From Phoenix dactylifera (taxonomy: Eukaryota; Streptophyta; Magnoliopsida; Arecales; Arecaceae): DNA of 64,000 bases. A program made the position numbers and the translations under genes. Positions 12,197 to 23,599 of the stretch are shown here, one piece after another. Numbering within the stretch: position 1 is the first letter of the stretch; each line of letters opens with the position of its first letter. The DNA is taken from positions 18,318,528-18,382,527 of the forward strand of contig NC_052395.1 of the NCBI RefSeq assembly GCF_009389715.1, given 5' to 3'. The notes beneath the pieces were generated by a model. It worked only from the letters and a program-made list of their open reading frames with translations, made no database searches and was not told the origin of the DNA.

Positions 12197-13873
12197 ATGG
12201 CCAGAGATGGATGCATAAGGAGGGACTGCCCTCGAGACAGATTGACGGAGCTCCCAGACTCGCTTCGGCTGCAGATCCTCGGCCTGCTGCCCCGGAAGGA
12301 TGCAATCAAGACCGGCGTGCTGTCGACCCAATGGAAGGGTCTATGGAAGCAGCGATTTGCGTACTCCACAGAGCTTTTACATGATAGGGTCTACAAGGAT
12401 GCAGAAGATCAGCAAGAGTTCATTATTGAGATAGAAAAAGCTATGCAGCAGTACCAGAACAGAAGGATTGAAGTATTCAGACTCAACTTCTATCCGGACA
12501 AGTCCTATGAAAATACCATGAAGGAGTGGATAGCACAGGCCCTTTCACGTGGTGCAGAAGAACTCCACCTCGACTTCTCTCAAGGATTGACATCAGGTAA
12601 TCCTGATGGAAGACTCAAGCCCAGAAGGAAGAAGCCGTTGCTCAATGACACATTGTTCAGGGGCAACTCGCTCATTGTATTGAGCCTGAAGTACTGCAGA
12701 ATATACAAATGGTTTAAATTTACGCACTTGGGTTCTCTCGAGGCGCTGCACCTTCATGGGCTCAACATCACCGACTTTTCATTAGCGAACTTGATCACCA
12801 ATTGCCCGTTGCTGAAAAAGTTGGAGCTATGCGAGTGCCTGACGCTGCAATGGATCAGAGTTTCAGGCCCAAACCTGCGACTTAAGAACCTCCATGTAGT
12901 TCACTGTGGGCAAGTCAATGCCATAGAGATATCAGCTCCAAATCTTCAGATGTTCCATCTAGTTGGCAGATTTCCAAGAATATTACTTTTATTTGATGTC
13001 TCCTCCTTGAACAACGTTTACATCAGCTCCTACCACCATGACTATTGGGATCACCGGTACCGGCAGACTTGGGCAAGGATGTTCAGGGATTTTGAACATG
13101 TTGAGGCTCTAACTCTGCGTAGCAGAGGGATTCAGGTATGATCCTACCCACATTCTTTAATTTCCATGAAGAATCTGATGGTAATTAGTCTGACTGCATG
13201 CAGTACTTTTTTTTTTGGATATCATCTTACCATATATAATATACCTTGACATCTTGTTCCTGCCATGCTTCCTTCAGTATGTATTTGGTCCTTCAAGGCC
13301 TGCAGTTGCTTCCCGACTACATAACCAAGAGCTATGCAGGCAGATTGCTGGAGATATATTGTCAGAAGTTTACAAAATTTTGACGCGGTGGGGTTTCCCT
13401 CGCCTGGAGCATTTATTTATCGAGGTAGGTCTGCGTACAGCTAGGGACCAACTTTTTATTTTCTCCTGCATGCATGTACTTGATTTATCGAACTAAATCT
13501 CTATCTTGATATGATGGACTTGCAGTTCCCGGACGCTTTGGAGGATCCAGCTATGAAGTACGTTTTAGAGAGAACGCAGCAGTGGCCTCCTGAGCTCGAT
13601 TTCAAGCAGCTGAGGACGCTGTACATGTTCAACTTTGAAGCGCGCGCACATCATGTGAGGCTTTTAGAACATTTCTTATGCCGAGCAGCTGCCCTTGAGC
13701 GTGTCTTCTTGCTGGTTCCCCCACATTTTGACATCAATCTCAACAACAACAGCTGCATGGATATTCTTCGTTACGGGCTTTTAGACAGACCGAAGGCATC
13801 ACCAAATTGTCAGATATTCTTCCTCCATCCTGCACAGAACGGTCATGCTCCTTGCCCAAGAGAGACTGCTTAG
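12197..13873 (+). CDS. F-box/LRR (FBD-like) protein, three exons
   Basis: The exons are 12197-13135, 13278-13424 and 13526-13873, with GT-AG introns, both in phase 0. The product is 477 residues. The F-box is at about residues 13-52 (PRDRLTELPDSLRLQILGLL ... LSTQWKGLWKQ). Leucine-rich repeats follow (LIVLSLKYCRIYKWFKF, LEALHLHGLNITDF, LLKKLELCECLTLQWI), and the C-terminal region around LEHFLCRAAALERVFLLVP resembles the FBD region of plant F-box proteins. Such proteins are expected to be substrate adaptors of SCF ubiquitin ligases, binding SKP1 through the F-box; the substrate is unknown. The in-frame stretch upstream of 12197 has no ATG, and the chosen ATG has good context (AATCATGGCC). The reading frame is intact. 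Confidence 0.85.
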
Positions 13874-16194
13874 GAGTTTTCCTCTTCTTTGCCTCTTTTT
13901 AAAAGAGAGAGGGAGAACTATTTATACTGTTAAGGATGTATGAATGACGAGTTAAACTATGTAGTGTTCTCTAAAGTGTAAACTCTCCTGCTTGTGTTCT
14001 GTAGAGGAGATCATGAGGAAGTGGTTTTTAAGTTTCTGCATCTGAATAGTGTTCGGTAAGATTGCAGCCTTGCAGGATATGTGAAGAAAAAAACTGACTG
14101 AATTATTATCCCATAGTCCAATGGTGTCTCTCTCTGGCTTGAAGACTATCACTTGATACATCTTTCCTGCTTTATTCGATGGCTTTTGTTCATGTTAAAG
14201 CCACGGTATTGTCTGTTTCCAGTAGAATGAGTACCAAGCAGACCTTTTTGACTCCATGCTGTAATGGAGAATATGGTTTTATGCTCTCTGCAGCTTCCGT
14301 TGCTACAAAATCTTATTAGTTTATTTGTCCTCTATCATGAGCGAAATCAGCACTTATTTATAGTTACAAAGGTTATCTAGTCTCGAAATTTTTTTAAAAG
14401 GATAAGAAATCAAGGATAACTTTCACGCTATTGTCTGTTTGAAAGTTTGGTAACAGTTGAGTTGGTTCATTACCAAACAATAGTTCAGTAGTCGTCCGGC
14501 ACTTCGAAGATTTTTTATGGACATCTATAGAAGATATTTCCTCTCTTTTGTACGTTTTGTTTTCTCGTAATTTGGCAGAATATACTCAAGTTAGAGCTAT
14601 ATAAATTGATGTATTTACCAAAAAAAAAAAATCAATTGGTCACTTGAAAAAACCGCGTGACAGGCGGAAATACTCACCACTATACTACAACGACTCTGAG
14701 TGCTTCAAAGAAAAACCTGAAAACCTATAAAAGAACACTCAAAGGGCATTCCCGATCAGAGAGATAAAAAGATGTTGCTTTTTCCCCAAAACGCACGGCT
14801 TATAACAAGACGCACCAGCTTTAACCTGAACTTCCAAAAGGACCAGTAGAATCATCCTGCATCAACCATTTGTCACTAGATTCACGATAGGGAAAGAGTA
14901 ATTTAACTAGATAAACAATTAAAACTTAGAAAAGATAAAAAGCATGAGATATTTTAAAATAAAAAAAGAATAAATTTAATATATCAATATATTTATACCT
15001 TTATTTTTTGATAGAAAGTGTCCATAGGTAATGGGCTACGCAACATAGAGTAGCCTTTCTCCAAATACCTCCAACTTCCTAAACCATAGTGAGGGTAGAA
15101 TTTATTCTAGATCATCTGGTGCAGCTGCCAAAAACATTACTAACTTGGTAAGCTGATATCTTCAAGTGCTTATGTTTTCGTTCATCTCAAGTATGCAAGC
15201 AATAATAATAATAATATTTTTTATATTAGGGCCATCACCTATGGACGACATTATTAATATGTAACCCATGAAAATTTTTAATTCTTCATGGCTTCATTAA
15301 ATCTAACAACTATTCTTCATTATTATTTAACAAATAGCATTTTGCACGTACACTGCAAAGAAAATAAGTAGCAAATATTACCCAGTTCGAGACACTATGA
15401 AAGATGCTTATCTTAGAGCACAATTCATTTTGCTCGTGTACATAGTTGACAACAATCTATTCTTAGGATACGATGAAGTGCCGCATGTTCTTCTTGAAGT
15501 ATGCTCTAATAAAAGAGAATTAAAATTGAAATCAAACCAAACAAATCCAAATGCATCAGCAACATAGATTGATAAAATCATTCTGATTTTTTTTAATCAA
15601 GACTTAGTTCCTTCTTCTCAAATGCTCAAAAGATGTACTTGAGTTCATCCGCTTTAGTACTCAATTTACTCTTTCAATTCTCATCTCTTTACTCACTTAT
15701 ATTGTTCAAATAGATGGAAACGACGATCCCTTTCATTTTTTATAGATATAAAGGGATGAGTATGAATCGGTGTTTTAGTCTCTTTCTTTGAATTGGATAC
15801 ATTCTTTTACTACGTTAGCTATTCAATTATCAAAGGTTGTGATCTTTAGAATCATCATCAAATCTAATGCATTAAGAGGCATCTCTTTATAAAAAATAAT
15901 TACTTATGAGAATCTCATGAGGCATTAAAATGTTAAACTATTTAATTAATAAACCAACAGAAAACTGGCAAGGCTTTAATGAAAGGAAGAAAGGCTTTCA
16001 ATCTTTAAAGCAATCATCTTTATACGAATTAAATGGAAAGGAGAGAAAAAACTTGACCCTCTCCAAAATTCAGAAAATCATAGAAAATTGATTTTTCCTA
16101 ATTATTTTTGGAAGTTATGTAAAAAAAAAAAATTGCCCATATTTTTATCCAGTCAAAAAAAGAAAGATCAATTATGTGGTCCCTTGGGTCTCTT
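13874..16194. other. 3' UTR and intergenic DNA
   Basis: The first 300 bp are probably the 3' UTR of the F-box gene. An A-run at 14620-14631, following GATGTATTTACC, looks like the tail of an old retroposed sequence, but no coding remnant is readable before it. No gene is seen in 14.6-16.2 kb. Confidence 0.4.
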
Positions 16195-16357
16195 CTTTCA
16201 GGCCTATCAGCCTTTCAATCGTATTATTTTGGGGTTCAAGATGGTATTAGGGTTGAAAATCAACTTTGCCGAAAGCTTCATTGTGTAAATTAATGTCACC
16301 TTTCTAATGCTCTCTCTTGCTGATTTAAAGAACTGTTACCTGGGGTCTTTTCTGTAC
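16195..16357 (+). pseudogene. LINE reverse transcriptase fragment, left half
   Basis: The frame shows FKMVLGLKINFAESFIV, matching the 'F..VSGLKINF.KS..V' block of L1 reverse transcriptases, and then LADLKNCYLGSF, the start of the conserved 'C..GSFP..YLGLPL' block. The block is cut here by the copia insertion and continues at about 17660. Confidence 0.65.
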
Positions 16358-17659
16358 TTGAGATTCAGTACTTTGAGGTCCTCTGGTTTTGGGCTTGTAT
16401 CCTTGACGATATCAATGCAACTTATAGTATCTGTCCTTTGTATGCCCCATCATACCACGGTGACTGCACATGGGGTGATCCTTTTTTTGAAAATGGCCAA
16501 CTCCTGATTTAGTAGCAGATCTGCTCAAGAATGCTATATTATTCACATTCGGATTAGCATCAGAAGTGACCTCCCTTTGTTTCTCTTCTTGTAATACTAA
16601 TGAAAAAACTTTATTTATTGGGGGAAGAGGATCGATCAAGAGGATCTGACCTCGTATGTGTGAGTAAGTGTCACTTAACCCTATCAAAAATTGCATGGTA
16701 CACTCTTGATTTTGATATTCTATTAACTGTTTCATTGCACCACAAGAGTAGATAGGATTTGGCCTATAATTCCATAATTCCTCCCATAGACCCTTGAGTT
16801 TAGTGAACTAGGAACTACCACTGGATTGATTCTGTGACAAAGAAGCAATGGACTTTTGAATTTGAAATATTCTAGGCCCGTTACCTTGTGAAAATCTTTC
16901 TCGTAGATCATTCCAAACATCTCTAGCTGAGTTGATATAAAGAACACTCTTAGTTAGCTCTTTTGACAATGAATTAAGAATCCAAGAAGTCACCATATCA
17001 TTACATCTAATCCATACTGAAAGCAATGGGTCGGATGGTTCTGGTTTGGGAAGTGATCCATCAACAAAAGCTATCTTGTTCTTTGCACTTGGTGCCATTT
17101 CCATCGATCTACACCAACTTGGATAGTTTTCCCCACTAAGTATTTGTGAAACTAGGGTAGTACCTGGATTGTCTCCATGATGCAGGAAATATGGGCTTGA
17201 TTGATCATCGGTAGAAGAAGAAAGGGAAGAAGAATGCTGTGAATGAGACACTGCATTGGCCATGGAGACTTGCTTTGATACCATGACAAAAGACTGAAAC
17301 TTTGAACAGAGAGGGGAGAAGAATAGATGGAGGAGGACTAACTTTATTTCTTACCGAAAGTTCACTTATTACATCATGAATACATCTATTTATAAGTAAG
17401 TCTGAAACTAACTTAACTAGTACAACTGGATTCAACTGAATTCAGTAATCAGTTCAACTGATTAACTGAATTTAGTTAGTAGTTAAGCTTCCTTCTTAGC
17501 TCCATCTCTTCACACCAATCCTCATTAGCATGTGAGTCAGCGTATCGATGGCGTATCAGTCAGCATATCAGTGAAATTAGTAAAGCTTTGGTGGAGTTTT
17601 ATCTCAGTCCAGGTTGAGTTCAGCAGCTGTATCAGAGGCGTATCAGCAGCTGTGTTTCA
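16345..17659 (-). mobile_element. Truncated Ty1/copia element: 5' LTR, PBS and gag
   Basis: On the minus strand, an LTR-like stretch (about 17659 to 17284) ends TTTTGTCA. The primer-binding site TGGTATCAAAGC starts at 17283 and is complementary to the 3' end of initiator Met tRNA apart from one change from the usual TGGTATCAGAGC. Gag follows. The element stops shortly after the Gag zinc knuckle; protease, integrase, RT and the 3' LTR are absent. It lies inside a LINE whose conserved block is interrupted exactly here. The LTR's outer border is inferred from where the LINE frame resumes; a border near 17524 is also possible. Confidence 0.7.
16405..17284 (-). pseudogene. Copia Gag pseudogene
   Basis: The upstream frame has the copia Gag N-terminus, with LVSQILSGENYPSWCRSMEM, ARDVWNDLRERFSQGNGPRI and IASLSQ. 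A second frame carries DTYSHIRGQILLIDPLPPIN, LVLQEEKQRE and a zinc-knuckle remnant in which two cysteines of the CCHC motif are replaced (CSHRGMMGHTKDRYYKLH). A frameshift joins the two parts, and a stop follows the knuckle. This is a dead copy of a structural protein for virus-like particles. Confidence 0.8.
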
Positions 17660-18300
17660 AGAGTTCACGTATCTGGGGCCGCCATTGATTGTTAGGAGCC
17701 TGCGGAGACAAGACTTGATACCATCGTTGGGGATGACGGGGAAGAGGTTTAATTCTTGCAAAAGGGATATGTTTATCCCTTGATTGATGACTGTTTGACT
17801 GTGATCAATACATTGGTAATAGCTTTGCCGTCTTACTACATGGCAGCCTTCAAGCTCCTACATATTGGGGGTTAGTGACACGATGGATAGACGCAGTAAG
17901 GCTTTTCTTTGGAAGGGCAAGGATTCAGTAAGTCGTTTCTTCCACTGCCTCGTCAACTGGAACAATGTCTACGAGGAAAAATTGGAGAGGGGACTAGGGG
18001 CTTGAAAAAGCGTCCAGAACTTATTCTGGTGAGACGCTGGCTGGAACAAGGTTATTGGAGCTTCCTGCTATACAAACTAGGTCCTTACATGCGTAAGAAC
18101 CTGATGCGTTTCTCCACAACTTGGAGGGATGTGTGCAAGCCACCAAGTGCTTCCTGGAATTGCTGCAGTTTCCAGCCAGGTAAGGAAGAAAGGAAGGAGC
18201 CCAGGGCGAGCGATCTTCCCTGTGCATATATGGATCCTCTCTTATATGCTTGATCTCTTGAACCTAATCTTCCAGTAGCAGCCCATTGGAACAGGAGAAT
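17660..18300 (+). pseudogene. LINE ORF2 fragment, right half
   Basis: This resumes the LINE frame. The visible blocks are FTYLGPPLIVRSLRRQDLIP, LTVINTLVIALPSYYMAAFK, RSKAFLWKGKDSVSRFFHCL and VNWNNVYEEKLERGLGA, in the order found in L1 ORF2 after the reverse transcriptase. Several frameshifts and stops break it. It fades beyond about 18300, and no poly(A) end is visible. Confidence 0.75.
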
Positions 18301-18509
18301 CAGATTGGCATCTTGAGCTGATGAGGCTGCCCTCTACTGATTACCCTCATCGGAAAATCTCTAAAGATAACTACTACTCCCAAGACACTTCTTCCAAGCC
18401 AATGCGGCACAGAGAAGGCACAACTCACACACGACGCTTGCGCTCATTGGAGACCCATCTTACCGCATAATCAAAGAATGAAGAGTACGAGGCACTGAAA
18501 AGGTTATAT

Positions 18510-19060
18510 ATTATTTTGTAAGGAGAATTATACTGAAACTAAGTTCACCGGTATCAGAGCACATTATTTTCTGATTTTTTTTTTTTCTTCCAGACGAAAT
18601 ATTAGAACAGAGCAACAATTTCACCTGATCTCTGGGTTGGCAAATTTATCAACAGAATAACTACACCAACTGGTTGTATATCTTATTACCATATCCTATT
18701 CGTTACCTCCTTCCCATCGCTTCCTTCCAACACCTCACCCCAGATCCTCCTGATCCTCTTTTCTCATCATCATTTCCATCGGAGTCCCCCCCTATCCAAG
18801 CCACCGCATCCGAAAAGATCCATGCTACCTTCATCTTCTGCCCTCTTTTTACAAAAATTCACTCATATTAATTGAAAGGCAACAACACTGCACCATATTT
18901 TCATAGGCAATGAAAATTTAAAAAACACAAAAAACAAAAAACCAAACTTGGTCCCCCAGCAAACCAAGGATCCTCTCTTTCTTCATCATCTACTTGGTTA
19001 AAGATACCGACCCTGCATCACTTCTTTGTTTCAGCCTTTTTATTTTTTTTTTAAATACAA
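18510..19060 (+). repeat. Segmental duplication copy 1
   Basis: This stretch is repeated, with substitutions and small indels, at 22965-23138 plus 28464-28818. Shared strings include ATATTAGAACAGA, CTGCACCATATTTTCA-like, CCTCTCTTTCTTCATCA and GTTTCAGCCTTTTT. It is probably noncoding. Copy 2 was later split by a gypsy element. Confidence 0.75.
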
Positions 19061-22000
19061 GAATACAAACCAAGAATTAAATAAAGAATTAAATACTGAT
19101 AATGCTAAATCCTCCCAGAAAGATGAAAAACCTATCTGAAAGGATAAAGCAGATGTCAAGAGTAAGTGCATAGAAAAAAATGATATTCAGCAACCAGTTT
19201 TTTTACACCATGCAGTCTCATCTTGTTTGAAACAAAAAAACAGAGCTAAGAACATCTATTTTGACAAAAAATTCTCTTATAACTAACTGACCCTTAAACT
19301 GGAGGAGCAAGATTGGAAAGGACTGCAGATTTACATAAGTCAGATATATACATTTATAAGGACTAAAATATAATAAATAGGAACGTGCACTTAAGGCTGA
19401 AAGTTTTGCATCTTGTATTAGAGTCAGCGGACCTGAAGTTACACAAGATAAACCAAAACATAGATCATCTTATAAATAAAATAAAAATCAGGTAGAACTC
19501 TTGTCAGTAGGGGCAGAAGCAACAACTATACATTGTATAAACAAAAATGACAATCAGATAACCTATCTGAAAGTAGGGGCAGAAGCGAGATGCATTAAAG
19601 TTGAACGATCAGGTAAATGCCATCACAATCAATACCATATGCAACATGAGTAGAATGTTTAATCACCACCTAAACAGGTCCCCAAGTAACTTGGTGCTTT
19701 TCTAAGAGGAGAGAGAAAAGTTGAACAATTGACACCGTATAATGTTCCACATCTCTTTCTCATGCTTTCTTCAAAATTCCTTCCTCACACCCTTCTGTGC
19801 AATGAAACCACTCTCAGAGCATCCATATTTTCACAACAAATCACATGCACCTGCCTTTTTACTGTAATATTTTTAAAGTATGAGTAGGATTCGTTGCCAA
19901 GAGTGCCACCCTTGAGCTAGATTATTAAGGCCCTGCCCCAACTTGCATGAAAGATATATGATGGAAAGGGTAGATTTAAATCGCAACCTATAGTGCATTA
20001 AGGGAATGCTGACATATATTTAAATCACAGGCAGTATATATGATTCAAATAAATTGCATCACAATGATAGTCTATTGTGAATACCAGAACCAAAAGAGTA
20101 ATGGCAGCAGTATGTACCTTTGCACAAGTCATAGCAAGTGGGAGATGCAGTAATGTGCTGTACCTTAAAATTTCTGCACTTCATTAACAATAGACATCCA
20201 CTCGCACGAACCAAGTACTGACCTGAAAACTTCTAGCAGTGTGCACAAGTTAGACACTGTCAAAGAAGGCTCAGCTCTTTATAAACACCCATTCCGTAGT
20301 AAGAAGTAGAGTAAGAGTAAAATATTCAGAATTTGATCTAAAAGAAAACCAGAAAAAGATGAAGGAAAAGTCACTTCCTGAGTGAAACTTATAAGACCAA
20401 AGGACTACCATCTTGTTCCTCCCATTGAATTCGCCTTTCAAAATTTACATGGAACAAAAGATATAGAATGCTAGCACCAACATTAAATCTTCATGCAACT
20501 TGCACATGCATTTTTTCCCCTTAGGATGAAGGAGGGGGAAGGAGGGAAAGGCCGATGCCTTAGGATCTGGTGGTGGAGATTGAGAGCAAGAAAGAGGACT
20601 CGCCTGGCTGGGATGTTGTCATTTTCATCATCAGATGTGGATGGTATGCCATCGGATGGCATCATCAGAGGACCAAGGCCAAGGGGTGAGATGGGAGAGC
20701 AGAGGCAAGAGAGGAAAGGAGAGATAGGAGAGGTGAGGACATTGCGAGGGCTTCAAGCCATCTGACGACTAATTGACGGTAGGGGGGGGGGGGGGGAGAG
20801 AGCTTACCTATTTGGGATGTCGTCATTGTTGGATGTGGATAGGACACTGTTGGGGAGTTGTCGGAGGATAGAGGCTGGAGAAGGCGGGAGAGGGAGAGAG
20901 AGGGGAGGTGAGGACTTCAAGAGCATTGGGAGAGCTGGAGAGGGTTTTAGGAGAGGGATTAAAGCATCTGGATTCAACTGGCCGAACCATGCCGGTATTT
21001 GGTGAACCTTGCTTGAAACACTAGGTTCAACTTTCAATCCTTAAAAAATAAAAATAGAGCCTGAGGTTGATATGTGTGTGTCAGTATCTATATAAAACTA
21101 TAGCATAACAATAACAATCAAAGACATATATCAGGATGTCGGAATATGTTGCCACTATATTACTATTCTGAGGAAAGTTCTCTGATTCTGTTAAACTGCA
21201 GGATGTCAGACATTTACAGAAATGAATTTCATATCCTCTAATGTTTCTAGAAACACTTGCAGAGGAAATTCATTATAGATCCCTTGGCAGAACACATCAA
21301 AGAATCTTTGTCCAAGTGATGTATGGAGTTACAAGCAATGGCTTTGCAATAACTTCCTATACTGGTTAAAGCTAACCATTCTCTGTTTAAAGGTTTACAA
21401 GGAAAACTTACAAAAACTGAAACATTTGTTTAAAGTAAATTTGCCAAGTAGTAGTTTGGACTAATCTGAAATTTCGCTCGCATAACTTGAAAATGCATGG
21501 ATGACCAGGTGCCTGCCTAGACAAGCAGGCATCTTCATACTTCTTCTGACATTGTGATCATTATTTGATAACTAACCACACCAATAATCTTCAGAAATTG
21601 AATATGCACTAATTTTAAAGGGATACATAAAAGTTAAAATAAAATACAGGCTGTGAGCAAAATGTCACTTCATACTTCACCAAGATGTATGATAGTCTTG
21701 AACATTTTAACAAAGGGAGAGTGTGCTTCTTTATTAAAATGATAAAAGGTAATTTATTATCACCAGAAAGCTAATAAGTCCCAATCCAAATAAGTCCATT
21801 TTATGCTTCAAATAGTCCTATAATAATGTACAAAACAAGGGAAGAAGCTTTGCCAAATTTATGCTCATTATGACGACTTCAGAATCAGAAAAAGAAATTA
21901 TTTCAATTTACAAAAGCATATAGATTCCAAAATACTCACACGCAACTAAGTACATTTCAATTTACTGACTGGAATGTGATTAAGCTGTAAATATGGACCA

Positions 22001-22111
22001 ATGCATTGCACGGAAAAAGATATTCTGGCAGAAATTACTTAAAGATGTTCATTAACTACAAATAACTTAGTTAACAGCCTCTACAAAAACATCAGTTCAT
22101 GACCGCTTAAC
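19061..22111. other. No gene recognised; low-complexity duplicated patch at 20.49-21.0 kb
   Basis: Most of this stretch has no readable feature. At 20493-21000 a purine-rich region holds two diverged copies of a short segment (GGGATGTTGTCATTTTCATC at about 20610 and GGGATGTCGTCATTGTTGGA at about 20813), separated by a G homopolymer near 20781-20796. On the minus strand each copy ends near a GT- or GC-type splice-donor-like site. I could not assign a product. Confidence 0.35.
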
Positions 22112-22198
22112 CTGGGAGATATTGCTCTGCAGCTGCAACCCTTGGTTCGATGGCTTCACAATTTGCCATTACATGAGTATTAGGAATGTGCCATCAGT
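22112..22198 (-). other. Candidate exon of an unknown minus-strand gene
   Basis: On the minus strand a strong acceptor (TTTTTCTTCCAG) precedes an 87-bp segment that ends CTCCCAG before GTTAAG. The segment has an ATG giving MANCEAIEPRVAAAEQYLP in one frame and stops in the phase-0 frame. It could be a 5' UTR/start exon or an internal exon. The family is not recognised. Confidence 0.3.
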
Positions 22199-22964
22199 CT
22201 GGAAGAAAAAGTAAATAAGAGGTCAAAGGACAAAAACTATTACAAATTACTAAAAAATAGTTACTTAACAAAAGTAATGTGTTTGTGCAGTTTTGGGGAA
22301 AACATAAGCATGAACATTAAGCAACCGCTTCCTAAGAAAAATCATACACAATCATTTACTTCTAATGAATATAATAATTTGCCACCTTTAAAGCAAATTG
22401 ATGTTCTATGATAGCAAAAATATGAGGGACACAGAGTGATGAGGGGAAATAAACAAAAAGAAATCTAAGTGAAAGATAAGAATGTTATTGTTCAATGGTG
22501 CAAAAAATAAAAGATACACTTTACTCTTCTCCAGGATGACAGTTGAATTGTACCAGAAATATACTTTCAAAATTGTTCACCAAAGAGGTTCCCCCCCATT
22601 TTTGCAAAGGTGACAACAATAATGATAGAAGGTTCCATTTTCAAAAGCTAGCCATTCGGGAACTAAATCTAAATAGAGAAGATGGAGAATAAAAGATTCC
22701 ACAAACTCAAATAGTAATTGACTTAAATATATATTTAACATTCGGCAGCCCAGAGTGTAAGAAAATAACTAGGAACTATTCAAAAAATACAACATTGAAT
22801 CCAGATATAAATATTGTTCGCACTACCTATGGATTTAAAGAAAAGTGTAATGTGAATACTGTTCCTATACAAAAAAGAATATAAGTGAAGAAGACCAGAA
22901 CTGATAATGTGATTTTGGGAGACAGTGAGTGAAGAAGAATAAAACTTCAAGAAATATTATCCAC
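22199..22964. other. AT-rich noncoding stretch
   Basis: No gene or element end is visible. If the 22112-22198 exon is real, this would be intronic. Confidence 0.4.
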
Positions 22965-23138
22965 AATATTATCACAAATGCAGTAGTGATATTGCAACTG
23001 AGTTCACTAGCATCAAAACATATTATTTTCATATCTTTATGATAAAATATTAGAACAGAATACATTTTCACCTGAACTCAACAGAGTCCCCTGGGCTGGA
23101 GAATTTGTTTACAGATAATGCCAAAATAAGCAGTATAT
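22965..23138 (+). repeat. Segmental duplication copy 2, left part
   Basis: This matches 18510-18660 (TTCACTAGCATCAAAACATA, ATATTAGAACAGA, TTTCACCTGA). It ends at TATAT next to the gypsy LTR, and the copy continues at 28464. Confidence 0.7.
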
Positions 23139-23597
23139 TAATAGGTCCCAGTCAAAGCTGAATTAGAATTGCGAAAGTAATAGTATTCTCTTCGGGTGAG
23201 AATGTACCGCAAGTAGTTGGATAGAAATTTTGCTTGCCTTTGTTCATGCATTCGGCATAATTTAAATAGACAATGGATAACAACCTCTCCTACACTTACG
23301 ACCATAGTTTCCTAGAATAAAGACTCTGACTGCAAAATAATAGCTAACAAACAACAAAATAATAGCTAACAAACACTCGACTTATTTTATGCATGTGAAC
23401 GTTATCCAACAGATTGGATCAATTCTTCCATTAAAACTGCTACGGTCTTGGATGACCAAGTCTTCCAATAGAACTGCAGCTAGCTTGGACCAAGTCTTCT
23501 TCAATAGTCCCCATGCATGCCATGTACGACGTTCCCTCACTCCCTATTATACTTGTGATTCTTTATGGGTGTGCGTTGGGTCCGCCTTGGCCTATCA
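23139..23597 (-). repeat. Gypsy 3' LTR
   Basis: This is the 459-bp LTR at the left end of the element. On the minus strand it starts TGATAGG and ends CCTATTA, a near-perfect terminal inverted repeat with the final CA changed to TA. Confidence 0.9.
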
Positions 23598-23599
23598 AT

